A DNA stretch of 64,000 nucleotides from Diploscapter coronatus (lineage: Eukaryota > Nematoda > Chromadorea > Rhabditida > Rhabditidae). The stretch covers positions 4,045,249 to 4,109,248 of the forward strand of contig OZ038423.1 in assembly GCA_964036155.1 (NCBI GenBank). The letters run 5' to 3'. Made by a program: the position numbers and the translations under genes. Positions 1-11,300 of the stretch are shown piece by piece. How positions within the stretch are numbered: the stretch's first letter is position 1; each line of letters begins with the position of its first letter. The notes beneath the pieces are model-generated. The model did not search any database. It was given only the letters and a program-made list of their open reading frames with translations, and was not told the origin of the DNA.

Positions 1-1595
1 TAAAGACACGTGATTTTAGAATTCTAAAAGTAAAATGTTTGTACAACAAATTGGTTGAATTTTTTAAGAAAATTATACTGTATAACTAGGAAAAATATCC
101 ACATTCGGTTTAAGAATACAAATAAGAGTCGCTTCAAGAATTCGTACTTATGAATTCGAATATAATTGACGGATTATTTACAGATAATATATTGAATGAC
201 ATCGAATTTATTAGAATTTTCGAACTTAAAAAGGAGGAATGAATCATTAATTATTGAGTTAAAATTGATCTAAACGATCTGCAATTATGATGATGCGATG
301 TAAATATTAACTGGTTAATTTATGACACTGATAACTTGATGTTTAATGAATTTAATAAAATACAAAAAATAGTCTATGACTAAATTATCTGAATTCTTAC
401 TAAGACGATTTGATAATGCTGATAAAATATAACGCATCATCGTATTTATGCGTCGAAATTGTGAAAATGAATCCTATTTTCGCATGAATTGACATACGAT
501 AAATTATAGGTAATAGTGCGACATCAAAGATGCCATGGCATTTTAAAAATATGGAGAAACTTATATAAAGGAATTAAAGTTCTAACTTTTCTAATCTAAA
601 TGAAAAATATCATGATCCAGAAAAATCAAATAAAATTAAACTAAATATTCCAATTAGTTCAAATTCAGGAATGAACAAACTATTTACTGTACTTGAACTT
701 GGAACTCCTTTTTCTTTTGACAAATGAAAGAATAATGCATTCAAAATAACCTGTATTTTTATTTCTAGGTAGAAGAGATGTCAATTTGGATAACGCTCAG
801 AATGAAGCATTATCCTAATCAGGAATAATGGGTAAATGGATAATCTCAGTTATTATCTCAAATCTGAGTAACTTATTATTTGTTACGTAACCAAAAAAGG
901 ATAGTTCATCACAAATAATTGCTCAAAGTCCGAGCAATGAAAGTAGCGACTGGATATATAGTGTTAATTATTTCAGATTCCAAAAGGAAATCATTATGTA
1001 ATTCAACAAGGTACTACATGAAATTAGTCACTTGCAAATGAATTGGCTCATTTATTAAATACGTCTAGCTTTAAAAAAAGAATTTATCGAAATTATTTTG
1101 TCAATTGAAGTTTATCACGTCTCCCGTTGAATTATTATATGCCATTTTCCACTCTCAATGCTTGAGAATTAATTTACAGTTATTAGGTTAATTTTTATGG
1201 CTTAATTTTCCACAATGAAATTTAGGAGAATGAATTTATGACGTGAAATGTCCGGTGTACTGGTCGGAAATATGCTTAGTTCAAGTTTTATTCTTTACTT
1301 ATATGAAATGCTAAATAATTCAACAAAAATGACAATAAAAGGCATATTTATTGGAAACGTTTAAGAATTTTTAGCCGTGGATCAAAATTTTGCAAAATTT
1401 TTCTTTTCAACTATTTATCTCGTGAAAATCGAGTTTGACAAGTAACTTTTCGTTTTCGGTCATTAAAATTGCCAACTGTTTCTTATCAGCCACCACGTTT
1501 GGCATATGCACGAATGAATTCCATTCAATTCGGAAAGATTAGGTTTTACTTACTAACAAATCAATTTTTATTGTCTATTCATTTTAAAATAGATT
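1..1595. other. AT-rich intergenic DNA
   Basis: No exon-like open stretch, RNA gene or clear repeat was recognised here on either strand. The sequence is AT-rich with short pyrimidine tracts. It ends just before the start codon of the flippase fragment. Confidence 0.5.
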
Positions 1596-2209
1596 ATGTT
1601 TTGGAGTAAAAATGGGGAAAAGGATAGGTAAGAATTCAAATTTTGTAATTTCTGAAGAGATACTAATTTAGACAAAGAACCATCCGGCCTAACTGTCAAA
1701 ACACAATTTCTCGATCAAAGCTAGCAAGATCATATCCGCATTACTCGAATGCCATTTCTACGACGCAATATACTCCCTTAACTTTTTTCCCATTGAACAT
1801 TTTCTATCAAATGACAAGGAAATATGCCAATATTTACTTCCTTGGTATCGCAATTCTGAATTTATTTCCGATTTTTGCTGTAACTCCACCAGGTAGACTA
1901 TAAAGCAAGAATTCCCATGGCAATGTATTTAGAAATGTCGTTCATTCCGTTGATTATCGTCTTGCTTGTGACCCTGATCAAAGATGGAATTGAAGACTTA
2001 CGAAGGTGGTCTCGAGATAAGAAAATTAACAGACAAAAGTGTCGAATTTGGAATGGGTAGGTTTAATTCCTGATTATGAGAAATGGTAAAGCAAATTCTC
2101 GTAGAACAACTAATTCCTACGAGGAGTCAAAATGGGATCAAATTTTGGTCGGCGACTTCATACGCATTGAGAGCGATGAGTTGATACCAGCTGACGCACT
2201 AATTATTAG
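1596..2209 (+). pseudogene. 5' fragment of a P4-type ATPase (phospholipid flippase), truncated
   Basis: Four exons join in frame: 1596-1627, 1672-1892, 1933-2056 and 2105-2209, with introns of 40-48 bases. They encode about 160 residues. The N-terminal core of P4-ATPases is clear: NAISTTQYTPLTFFPLN, then RKYANIYFLGIAILNLFP (M1), then LVTLIKDGIEDLRRW (M2 exit), then WDQILVGDFIRI and ELIPADALII of the actuator domain. P4-ATPases move aminophospholipids to the cytosolic leaflet and are normally about 1100-1300 residues. The next exon should carry the DGETN loop, and later ones the DKTGT phosphorylation site. I found neither before the next gene at 4653, nor in the gaps beyond it. I infer a truncated gene copy or an assembly break. 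A further exon hidden behind a very long intron cannot be excluded. The start ATG opens the conserved frame. Confidence 0.75.
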
Positions 2210-4652
2210 GTAAACTCTATCAACTTGGCAAATTTGCAGGAAATTGGTTATTTTTCTATTTTTATACCGGAATTCCGGTCATGTTTGACCGGTATCGGTA
2301 TAGGAATCGGAACTTCCGCAACAGCCCTGGTCGGCATCATCAGATTTCCTCATGAAAATCACAAATGTGTTTTTTTCCGAATTCAGGTCTGTCAAAACTT
2401 GAAGCTACCGTACTCCGTTACAGTAACAGATTTTCAAAAAACGAATAGCACCACGAGAATCAGCGTGAAAAACTGTATACGTGAAAATAAGTCAATTCAA
2501 CAGATCCCTGTGTCCGCACCACTTTGAACAATTCTGATATTCACTCTTAATCGCATTAAACTAATTAATTTGCGGGTCCATGTGGGTTCTGACTTCGGAC
2601 CCGGACCCGGACCCGTTCCCAAACCCGCAATTTTTCACTTTTCGGACCCGGACCCGACTTAGACCCGCAAAATGCGGGTCGGGCCGACCCGGGTCCATCA
2701 GCAACCCTGGTGATTTGGCGTTTATTTTTCGACGACAACAACAACTAACATCCATGCTCTTTGCCAAAGCAACCTTGCAACACACAATTCAGATTTTTTC
2801 GAATAAACATGCGAAAATCTCGTCAAAGTTTCAACTTTGAAACCTTTACCTGTCACTTTTTGTTAAATCGCTTTGTTCCTGCAGCAATTTTTCGATCATT
2901 TCCGGCGCGTTTCAGTCCTCAGCCTTGTGCCATCAGTTTCAATCGATGCGGAGCCTGTCGTTGAGTCGTGTGATTTGTTGTGGGAGTGTAAAGCGACAAG
3001 TCTCGGCGCAGAGACGGAAAGCGTGCGCGTTGACGTTCGCAGTTCGCTTGATTTTATTTTTGAAATGCGATACTCGCGGATCTTAGCTCGTCGAGAGGTA
3101 ATGAAGAAGACGAATGAAGAAATGCGAGCAGAAGAGCATGAAAATAGGGAAATAAGTCCGACTCGGACTGCCTGTTGTTTGAAACAAGCCTAGGGGATTC
3201 TCATGTTCATCATCTCGTTTAGCACCTGCCTCTCGTCCTCCAGTTCCTCTTCTTCTTGGTTCTTCACTTCACCTACTTCGGACTCTATTGTCGATTCGTT
3301 GAGCCAGGTAATTGATTTATTTTTTTAAAAATAAAGTACATGTTTAGTTGATTATTTGTTTGCAAGGGTAATGTTAAGGTTGCGATTAAGTTCTTTTTCA
3401 ACCTTTCTTTCGAAATGCCAGAATCTCAGAATCTGCTTTCATCAACTATTTATGAAATTTTGAGTTCGAATAGTTTCGTGTCCAGTCATTAATTCATTTC
3501 TGTGCCAATCAAATAAAAATACCCTAATTTATATTATTTAGATAGGTTAGCGATTTTAGGGTGGGTAAACGATACTCCAACATCGGTATTTTCCGATGCG
3601 ATGTCACATTTCAACTTTTACGCTATCATGAGCATAATTTTGATAACTGCCCTCATGCCTAGGTCTGATCCTTAAGATTTATAGCAAAAAATACCAAGAT
3701 AGCTGATTTTAGATTTCTGGCCAGAGCTATTGTGCATTCCATAGATTTCAAAAGAGTTATCAAGAAATTTGAAAACTTCGAATGGGAATAGATCTTCAAT
3801 GTTGAATAAAATTCATCGTCAAAGACTTGTTGAAATAAACACGCTGCATGAAATTCAGCTGTCATACAATCGTTTCCTGTCTGCAAAAATTCTAAAATAA
3901 AGAAAAATCGATTTGATGCGATTTTCTTCCGCAGTTGATAAACGTAAATCTAATTTGCCGTACGTGTTTATGAGAAAGCAGCAAAATGAATTGGAGAGAA
4001 ATTGAATCACCGAATCAATGTGGTTTGCAATTTCCTGCACGGTTTTTGCTTTTTCAAAACAGAACAATTCGTTCTTCTTCACGAATGATAGGCGATGATC
4101 AATTGGTGGAAGTTGTTGTGATAGGCATCCTGTATTCTAGACAAATCGCTTTCGAAACAACTCTTGACTTATAATTTGGTGAAAACTAACAAATACAAAT
4201 GGCGGTTATGCTCGTCTAGTGATGAATTCCGATAATTCGTGTGATAGTTGTGAACATCGCTAGGAATGTCATCCGAGAGAAATTCGAATTCGAGCGAACG
4301 GACTTGGTGGGAGGGTTTCTCTCGATTATTTTGAGAACTCGTTTGCCGCTACGCGCTCTGCCCCGCTGCACTCCAGCAGAGAGACGATGAGACAAGCGAT
4401 GAAAGCGCGGAGGTCGAATCGCGAAAATACGCGGACAGAATCACCGGCTGAAATGTATGGGAGTGGAATGGGGAAAGAGATGGAGAATCTCTCGCTCTAC
4501 TAATATGACCAATTTACCGCTGCCACAAATTATTGGCCCGCGCCGACATTGTTCTAACTTTTTCTCAATCGCTTATGTATGTGCTAAAATTTTTGTTATG
4601 ATTCTTTCAAAAATCAATGCTTCGATGCGACTATTTATGAAGGCATTTCAGA
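2210..4652. other. Intergenic DNA, partly GC-rich, no gene recognised
   Basis: After the last flippase exon no further flippase exon is visible. The stretch holds a GGACCC-rich repeat (listed separately) and a more GC-rich block at about 4230-4450 just upstream of the channel gene. Open frames here (for example 2225-2527 and 2873-3193) lack domain similarity and splice support. Confidence 0.45.
2572..2712. repeat. GGACCC hexamer-rich repeat with inverted halves
   Basis: The hexamer GGACCC is repeated in tandem at about 2598-2617 and again at about 2644-2655. It is enclosed by copies of GCGGGTC and GACCCGC in both orientations, so the region can fold on itself. It is far more GC-rich than its surroundings. 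The phrase GCAACCCTGG just right of it resembles GCAACAGCCCTGG at about 2319, hinting at the border of a dispersed element. Confidence 0.55.
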
Positions 4653-7315
4653 ATGAGTAAGCAGAAATGTAGCTTGTTCCTCGCACTGTTGACATCAATA
4701 TTCCTGATAGCTGAAGCTTGTCGAACAGATGAAGAAGTCCTTGAAGCGTTGGGAAGAAACTCCGATCTTGGGAAGCCTCCGAATGGTACAGTCTTTTTAA
4801 TCTTAATTAGGTTTTCTTTTATATTAAAATCATGATTTTTCAACTGTGGCCGAAGAATTTTGTTCCAGCATTTCATATTTCAGAAGAAACGCCAGTGAGC
4901 GTTGGTATGGAGCTGCTATCCTTCCATATTGTCCCCCATTCAAGTTCATTGAAACTTCGGGCCAATATCATTCGTCAATGGAAGGTAGTTGATCAAACAA
5001 GTCGGCGAAGATTCAATAGTTTTTAGAATACAGCATTGGCCTTCGAAAATATGGATCCCTGCAACAGCGAACTTGAAATTTGTAGGAAATTTTCGCTCTT
5101 CCTTTCCTATGAAGAGTGAAAACTTTCAGCGCGATTGCGAAATGAGTTGTGGACTCCCGATATCACATTCATCAATGCCGACGACGTTCATCGCGATAAG
5201 CAAAGCATCGCTATTTCGATGTCCAGTGGGGGAATGATTCTGCACAGCGAAAAGTACGAGCATTTTCATAACGACTGAACTTCTGGGAAATATAGATACA
5301 ACAAGGGATGTGTGCGGTTCGGTTCGGCTGGTTCTAGATTTTCAATAATATTTCTCACTTCGGTCAGGGTGTCCCAAGGTCTCTTTGCGTTCGGTCTCAA
5401 GGTTTCCCGAACCGCGCAAGTCCTGGATATAGTCGAGAAAATGTTGATTCCGTTTGCTATTCTGTTTGTTCATCTGATGAGTTTTGGTCGTTTCTGCACA
5501 TGCACATGTTCTCAGAAAATCAGGATCTCCATTTTCCAAGCCCTGAACATGCGCTTGATAAATGCCTGAACTCATAGTCAAGAGCCATGTTGAAATTAGT
5601 GATTGACATCGAAAGTGAAACATTCTGTCATTCTGTCGTGTTCAACATGTTCACAGCTATCACATTTCTCCAAATAATAGATCCATGTTTTCAGCGTAAA
5701 AAACACATGAAAACAATTATTCAGACTTTCACAAACTGTACCTTGCAAGACCCAAGTCTCGAAATATCCGTTCGGAAACACGACTTGTGTGCTGCAATGG
5801 GCTGGCGGCCACTCGTCGAACGGCATTCCGATGCTCTACTCCTGGGACTCGGGAGTCGAGAACGAAGCTGCTATCAAAGTCTCTGAGGTTCGTGTTGACC
5901 TTGTGACTTGGAAGTGACGGATCCATAGATAGGATTTTTAGACGTGAAAAGTGAATACTAACACCAAAATGTAGTGTGCATGAAAGGATTCGTCATTTCC
6001 AGGTCGTTGTCTTGCAAAAGCTGCCCTCGAAACTATTCATAATACAGAATTCCTCACCAGAAAACTCCGTACAGGTAAACAAGAATTCGAATAACTTTTC
6101 GGAGTGTTGCTACTAGTTTTGAGATTTACTGATGATGCTCGTTTTGGCTTTCACTGTTATGATTTGTGTGGATTTGAATAGTTTATTGCAGTGCACAATA
6201 TCTGTTCATTTTTAGCAGCATAAAACTTCAGCAAGTTGGCGACCTCGTTCTTCGTGGCGTCATCGCTAACTCAACTTCAGCAAGAATCCACGGCACTGAC
6301 ACTGAGATTCTCCAACTCATCTTCCAGTTCAAGTTGGAAACCAAGAAGATTCTCCTGTTGTTCTTCATTCCGACCCTCACCTTCATGCTCATTGCGTAAG
6401 TTTGCATCAAAATTCTTTCTGATAAAATGCTTTATTTCTAGCTGGCTCTCATTGCTCCTTGGACCTATGGCGATTACTCGATCGATCATTGTGACCACTT
6501 CCTTGCTGATGCTTCTCCTCCATTACAACACGAACAGTGCATCATTGCCAGCCACGAATGGAATTACCTCAATCGGTACCAAATCTTCATCATTCAGAGA
6601 ACAGCAATGATATTCAGACGTCTGGAAGCTATTTTCAATCATCTTCGTAGCTCTGATCTATGGCGAAATAGTGTTGGTAACGCTGATGGCTTCAATGGGT
6701 CGGTCAAGGTAGGTTGGGTCATATCAATTTTAAAAAAAAAATCTTTTACTATATTCTTTAACTAAGAAGATTTTAAGATAAAACCTTGAATACCACTGGA
6801 TCATATTTGATAAAAATCATTGCTACTATTTTCACAATTCCATAAATTTCAGACGTATGCAGAAAATGTGTTGTTGTGGCTCTCGCAGGAAAGGAAAGTA
6901 TGAAATTGAACCTGTCTATGAAGAGATGAACGATTTGCGGAATAGGAGAACTAGGTTTGAACTCAAAAATATGAAATCAGGTTTGGGAATAAATATCGAT
7001 CCTGTGATTTTGAATAGGGCTGGCTTGATTTTAAGCCAGAATTTTGTTCCTGCAAATAATTTCGTTGATGATTTCCCAACATTTCTCATCACATTAGACT
7101 TGTGTATGATGAATTGCTCATTTTTTTAAAACTTCAATCATCGATTCAGGCGAACTTGTGGTTGCTGTCGATATTCGGCTCTATTCGTCGACTTCTCGAC
7201 ATTCTGGACGCTGGGCATCGTTCTCTGCCTATTCTGCCTTATAATGTATGCCAAATCCGCGCCCCTCGTCCGATGGATCAACGAGTGGAACACAGACCCG
7301 ATAGAGATTCGTTGA
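4653..7315 (+). CDS. Cys-loop ligand-gated ion channel subunit
   Basis: Eleven exons join in phase: 4653-4785, 4884-4984, 5027-5081, 5130-5253, 5725-5902, 6003-6074, 6232-6395, 6442-6575, 6618-6708, 6853-6954 and 7150-7315 (439 aa). The start follows a TTTCAG trans-splice-type acceptor and opens a signal peptide. The extracellular domain shows ETPVSVGMELLSF, NELWTPDITFIN and a canonical Cys-loop: two cysteines separated by 13 residues, KTQVSKYPFGNTT. TM1 starts at FFIPTLTFMLIAW, TM2 is ITRSIIVTTSLLMLLL, TM3 is KLFSIIFVALIYGEIVLVT and TM4 is the last exon, with a stop soon after WINEWNTDP. The product should be a plasma-membrane pentameric channel subunit. The usual PPAR anion-selectivity motif before TM2 is replaced by LGPMAIT, and no vicinal cysteine pair is seen in loop C. 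Ligand and ion choice therefore cannot be called. Donor choice at 5902 is the least certain junction. Confidence 0.9.
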
Positions 7316-8383
7316 TCTTCTTTCTATCGCACTTCAATGCCAAATGTACAATGATCTGAAAATTGCGCCAGAATATTTTAGAAATTTTCCTGTATTATAT
7401 TTCCATTTTGTTTGAAAATGCATTTATGAAGAAATAAATGTAAAGTTCATGCAGCTTTAAATCAGAAGAAAAGAACAAGAAAAACCCAGATAGATCAACG
7501 GTATCCGGAAATACTATTTTTGGAAAAAAACTGGACATATTGAAATATTCTGATGTGAATAAAAACATAACGATAGGTTTGTGAATAAAGTTTCTTGAAT
7601 AGAAATTCGATATTTCTTGAAGAGGATAGAGGATGAAAGCAAATGCCAAAATAGCCTGTTTTCGAGGTATAGCTGTCGATTCAAGGTTACAGGCTAAGGC
7701 AAATCTAGGTGAGAAAGCATGATCCGATCCGTTTTCATTACTTTCTCTGTTTCTGTGAATGTCTCCCTCTCTTCTTCGATTCAGAAAGCAGGTCACACTC
7801 TTTTTCTTTCCATCTTCCTGTCTTCTTGTATGCGTCCTTCACTTTCCTCTTCTGCTATCGTCTTCTTCCTCTGCGTCTCATCCCTCTCCTTCTTCAAGCA
7901 ATAGCTGTAGGGCTTCGCTTCTTCGTTGTTTCGGTTCTCTAGAATCTTCTCTATAGGCAAGTCTACGTGTTCCTTCTTTTTTGCCATTGCTAACCCGCAT
8001 ACCTTTTTGCCATTCTGCAATATACGTTGCAGTTCTGGGTTACTTGGCAGTTATAGTAGTAGAATGTTCGAGATAGGTTTTGGTCTATCTTCGACTCACT
8101 CCCCTTTCGACCTTCAAAATCCGTCCATCCAATTTCATGCATTAACTTTCTTCTTCAATGTGTGCAGTTCATTGTTTTCATTGATCTCTTTGAAATAATG
8201 CAAACTTCCAATTTTGAGAATTTTTTTCTACTATTTTCATTTTTCGCCAGAGTTTCGAATTATCATTGACCAATTTCAGCTCGGTGTAATTCAAAAGGAG
8301 GCCTTTGAATTTTGTCCTTGCATTTTGAATATTTATCGAAACTTCGGATCGAGTAATCTTCTTCGTGAAGCTGCTGTGCAGCA
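7316..8383. other. Intergenic, pyrimidine-rich
   Basis: Roughly 7730-7900 is strongly CT-rich on the plus strand. This yields several overlapping spurious frames rich in Ser, Phe and Leu. No exon with a domain was seen. The right part should contain the promoter and 5' leader of the glucosidase gene. Confidence 0.45.
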
Positions 8384-11300
8384 ATGTTGCGGTTATTCTT
8401 ATTTCTATGCCTTTTGTATCTGGCAAACTCTGTTGACCGACTGAAGTTCAAAACATGCTCCCAGTCCAGTTTCTGCAAGTGAGTTATTTATCTTCAGAAA
8501 AGAAGTTATTATTCATTATATCAGAATGTTCTCTTGCACTTTGAGCCGAATTGGAAACGTTGTTAGATCCACAATTATTATATCAATTATTAGATTGTTA
8601 TTGACAGTTTTCTCAAAATGCAATTTCCAACTACCGTTCTAGTATCTTGCGGTTAAAAATTGTAAATTCACTCGTTTTCAATCTTTTTTCATTAAAATCA
8701 AACAGAAACATGTTCAATTATCAATACATTAGTTTTCTCTACAAACTCTATCTTCAAAAATTGACTTGTTTTCAGAAGACAGCGTGCTGTTACAGAACCG
8801 ACTGGATATGAAGTCATCAAGGACTCGATCAAATTCAATGACACTGCTCTGAATGCTAAGATAAAGAACAAGGATCAAACACTTCGATTGACCGTTGCTA
8901 TTCTGAAGGACTCTACTGTCAGGTAATAGTAGATGTTACTTCTAAGTACGATTTTCATTCATAAAGATGAAATAAACGCGTTCTTTATCAAGAAAGGGGA
9001 AATCGGGTCAATATCGATAAATTCATCATTCATCATTCTCGTTCAGGATATTGATCGACGAAGATGAAGGTGCTTTGAGAGGTCGATACCAGCCACTTGA
9101 CGCATTGAAAAATCCCGAGCCAGAACAGACAAAGTCAGAATTTCTTTAAAAAAAACAACTAAAAGAAAAATTAATTTGAAGATTCAAAAAGACAAAAGAA
9201 GAGGCGAAAGCAACGAAGATTTTGACTGAGGATGGACACAGAATTGTTGTCAACCATTCACCATTCAGAGTCGACGTATTCTCGAAGGATATCCTGGTTA
9301 GTGAGCATTAGGAATAAACATTTTTGAAATAAATATGATAAATCCGATTACATTCATGACCTTTAAATATACAGAATTGAATTGTTTACCTCAAATAGTC
9401 TTTGAAAAATAGAAATGTCCTTATAGAAATCAAACTATCCATTTTCAGGTTGCATCCATCAACTCTCAGCAATTGCTGAAAGTCGAACCGTACAAGAAGA
9501 AAGTGACTTTGACCGATCGAGAGAACGGCTACTGGGAAGAAACATTCAAGGATTTCAAAGACTCCAAGCCATACGGTTAGTTTGCGCTAATGATTTATTC
9601 GATTTGATATTCGAAAAGTGAATTACAATGGTAAAAATATCGACTGACCAAGTAAGATCGTGTATTTATTGGATAACAGATGAAACTCTTCATATTTTTG
9701 AAATACAACAATATGGGGGAAATTGCAAGAAATATTTTCGAACATTATCAGTTATTTTTTGACAATTTTTACTCGTTATCATAAAAACCGAGGTAAATTG
9801 AGTTATTCATGATTCAAATCGGATAGGGAGGAGTCGCAGTGGGAAGTTCAGTCATTTTTACCGCATGCGTAGCGTATTTCTGCTTCTGCACCACCGACCA
9901 GCGCCAAATTGCGTACAGGATGATGATCGTCAAGGCAATCTACGATTTTGTTATTTTGACTTTTATTTATCCTTTTTACAATTTAAAATTTCGCAAATGC
10001 TTTTTTAAACCGATAGTTTGCTGGAGCGAGGATGTTTTCTTTCGCTCACACTCAATCTAATCTCATAAGGTAAATCATAAAATTGCAAATTTTTTACATT
10101 GCAATAATTTCGAATATTTTTAAACTACTAACTACGACGGCGATCCAAATAGCGGCAATGGACGTAATCCAAGTGCTAGCGGCATCATTGTGAATGAAGC
10201 TGCTAGGAATATCATCGGAATCACCCATTTTTAAATTTGAAATAGCAAGACTTCTGAAATTTGAGGCTTCCCGTATAATTCACCAGCAAATCATCACCAC
10301 AATTTGTAAAATTCATCAGAAGTTAAGGTTAGAAGTGCAGGAAAGGAAAAATAAGATAAATAAACGATGGCCGTGGCTTGCTGATGAACTATACAGGGGA
10401 TCAAATTTGATAGTTTCGAAATAAAACTTAAGATCTCAAAGCTGCAAATACGAGTAAAATAGTAAATGCATTATTTGATTTAAACCAATGCCCAACCAAA
10501 AGAATGCTATTTGAGTCGTACAAATGAGAGATTGACAGCAAAGCAGAGATTTTGTTGAAAGGAGAAATGAGAATTTGCCATCTGCAAGAACTGTTCACCA
10601 ATAAGAAATTGAATGAAAAAGCTGAGGAAACCACGAATACGAATTTTTGAATCTCAAATCAAAACTATGGGTTCACACGCACTTGAACATAGTTGCGGTT
10701 AAAAATTTTATTACGATTTTCATATTTGTGAATTGTTCATATCGACACATCCGAGATCGGACAATCCAATCATTTCGTCTGTTCTTTCTTTCTTTAGAGC
10801 TGACCATCGCTGGATTGCATAAATAGTTACTATCGTAATGCAAATCTGAATAGTCAAAAATTCCGTTGAAAAAACCATGGCTTTCAATATAAATAACTTG
10901 AAAATCGTAAAAATAGAGTTGCCACTCAATTTAAAAACCAGTCAAAGGAGTTATACAGTGACTTTTGAAAAATCGTCAATGACTCACCGAAAACACGATG
11001 CTTATCAACGCTACAGCTTCCTGCCAATTCAGTCCCAATAATCCATCGCAATTACAGGTCGGACATTCTTGGACTAGTCGAGCGAATCTCGTACCATTTT
11101 GAATTCTCATCATCTTTCAAGCAATGTTGAAATTCCTGGTAATTATCCAGCAGAATGAAACTGGCAAATTAACAAACTAATATAATGTTGCCGAACACCT
11201 TCGCGCTAGGACGAAAATATTGTTAAATTTAGTATGAAAATCAGCGAGAAGCTACAAGTTGAGGTAATTTGATATCTCTCAAAATACCTGCAAAAAGTGT

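Noticed and set aside
7395..7796. 133-codon minus-strand frame
   Set aside because: Lies in AT/CT-rich DNA, shows no domain, signal peptide or splice context, and overlaps several frames on the other strand.
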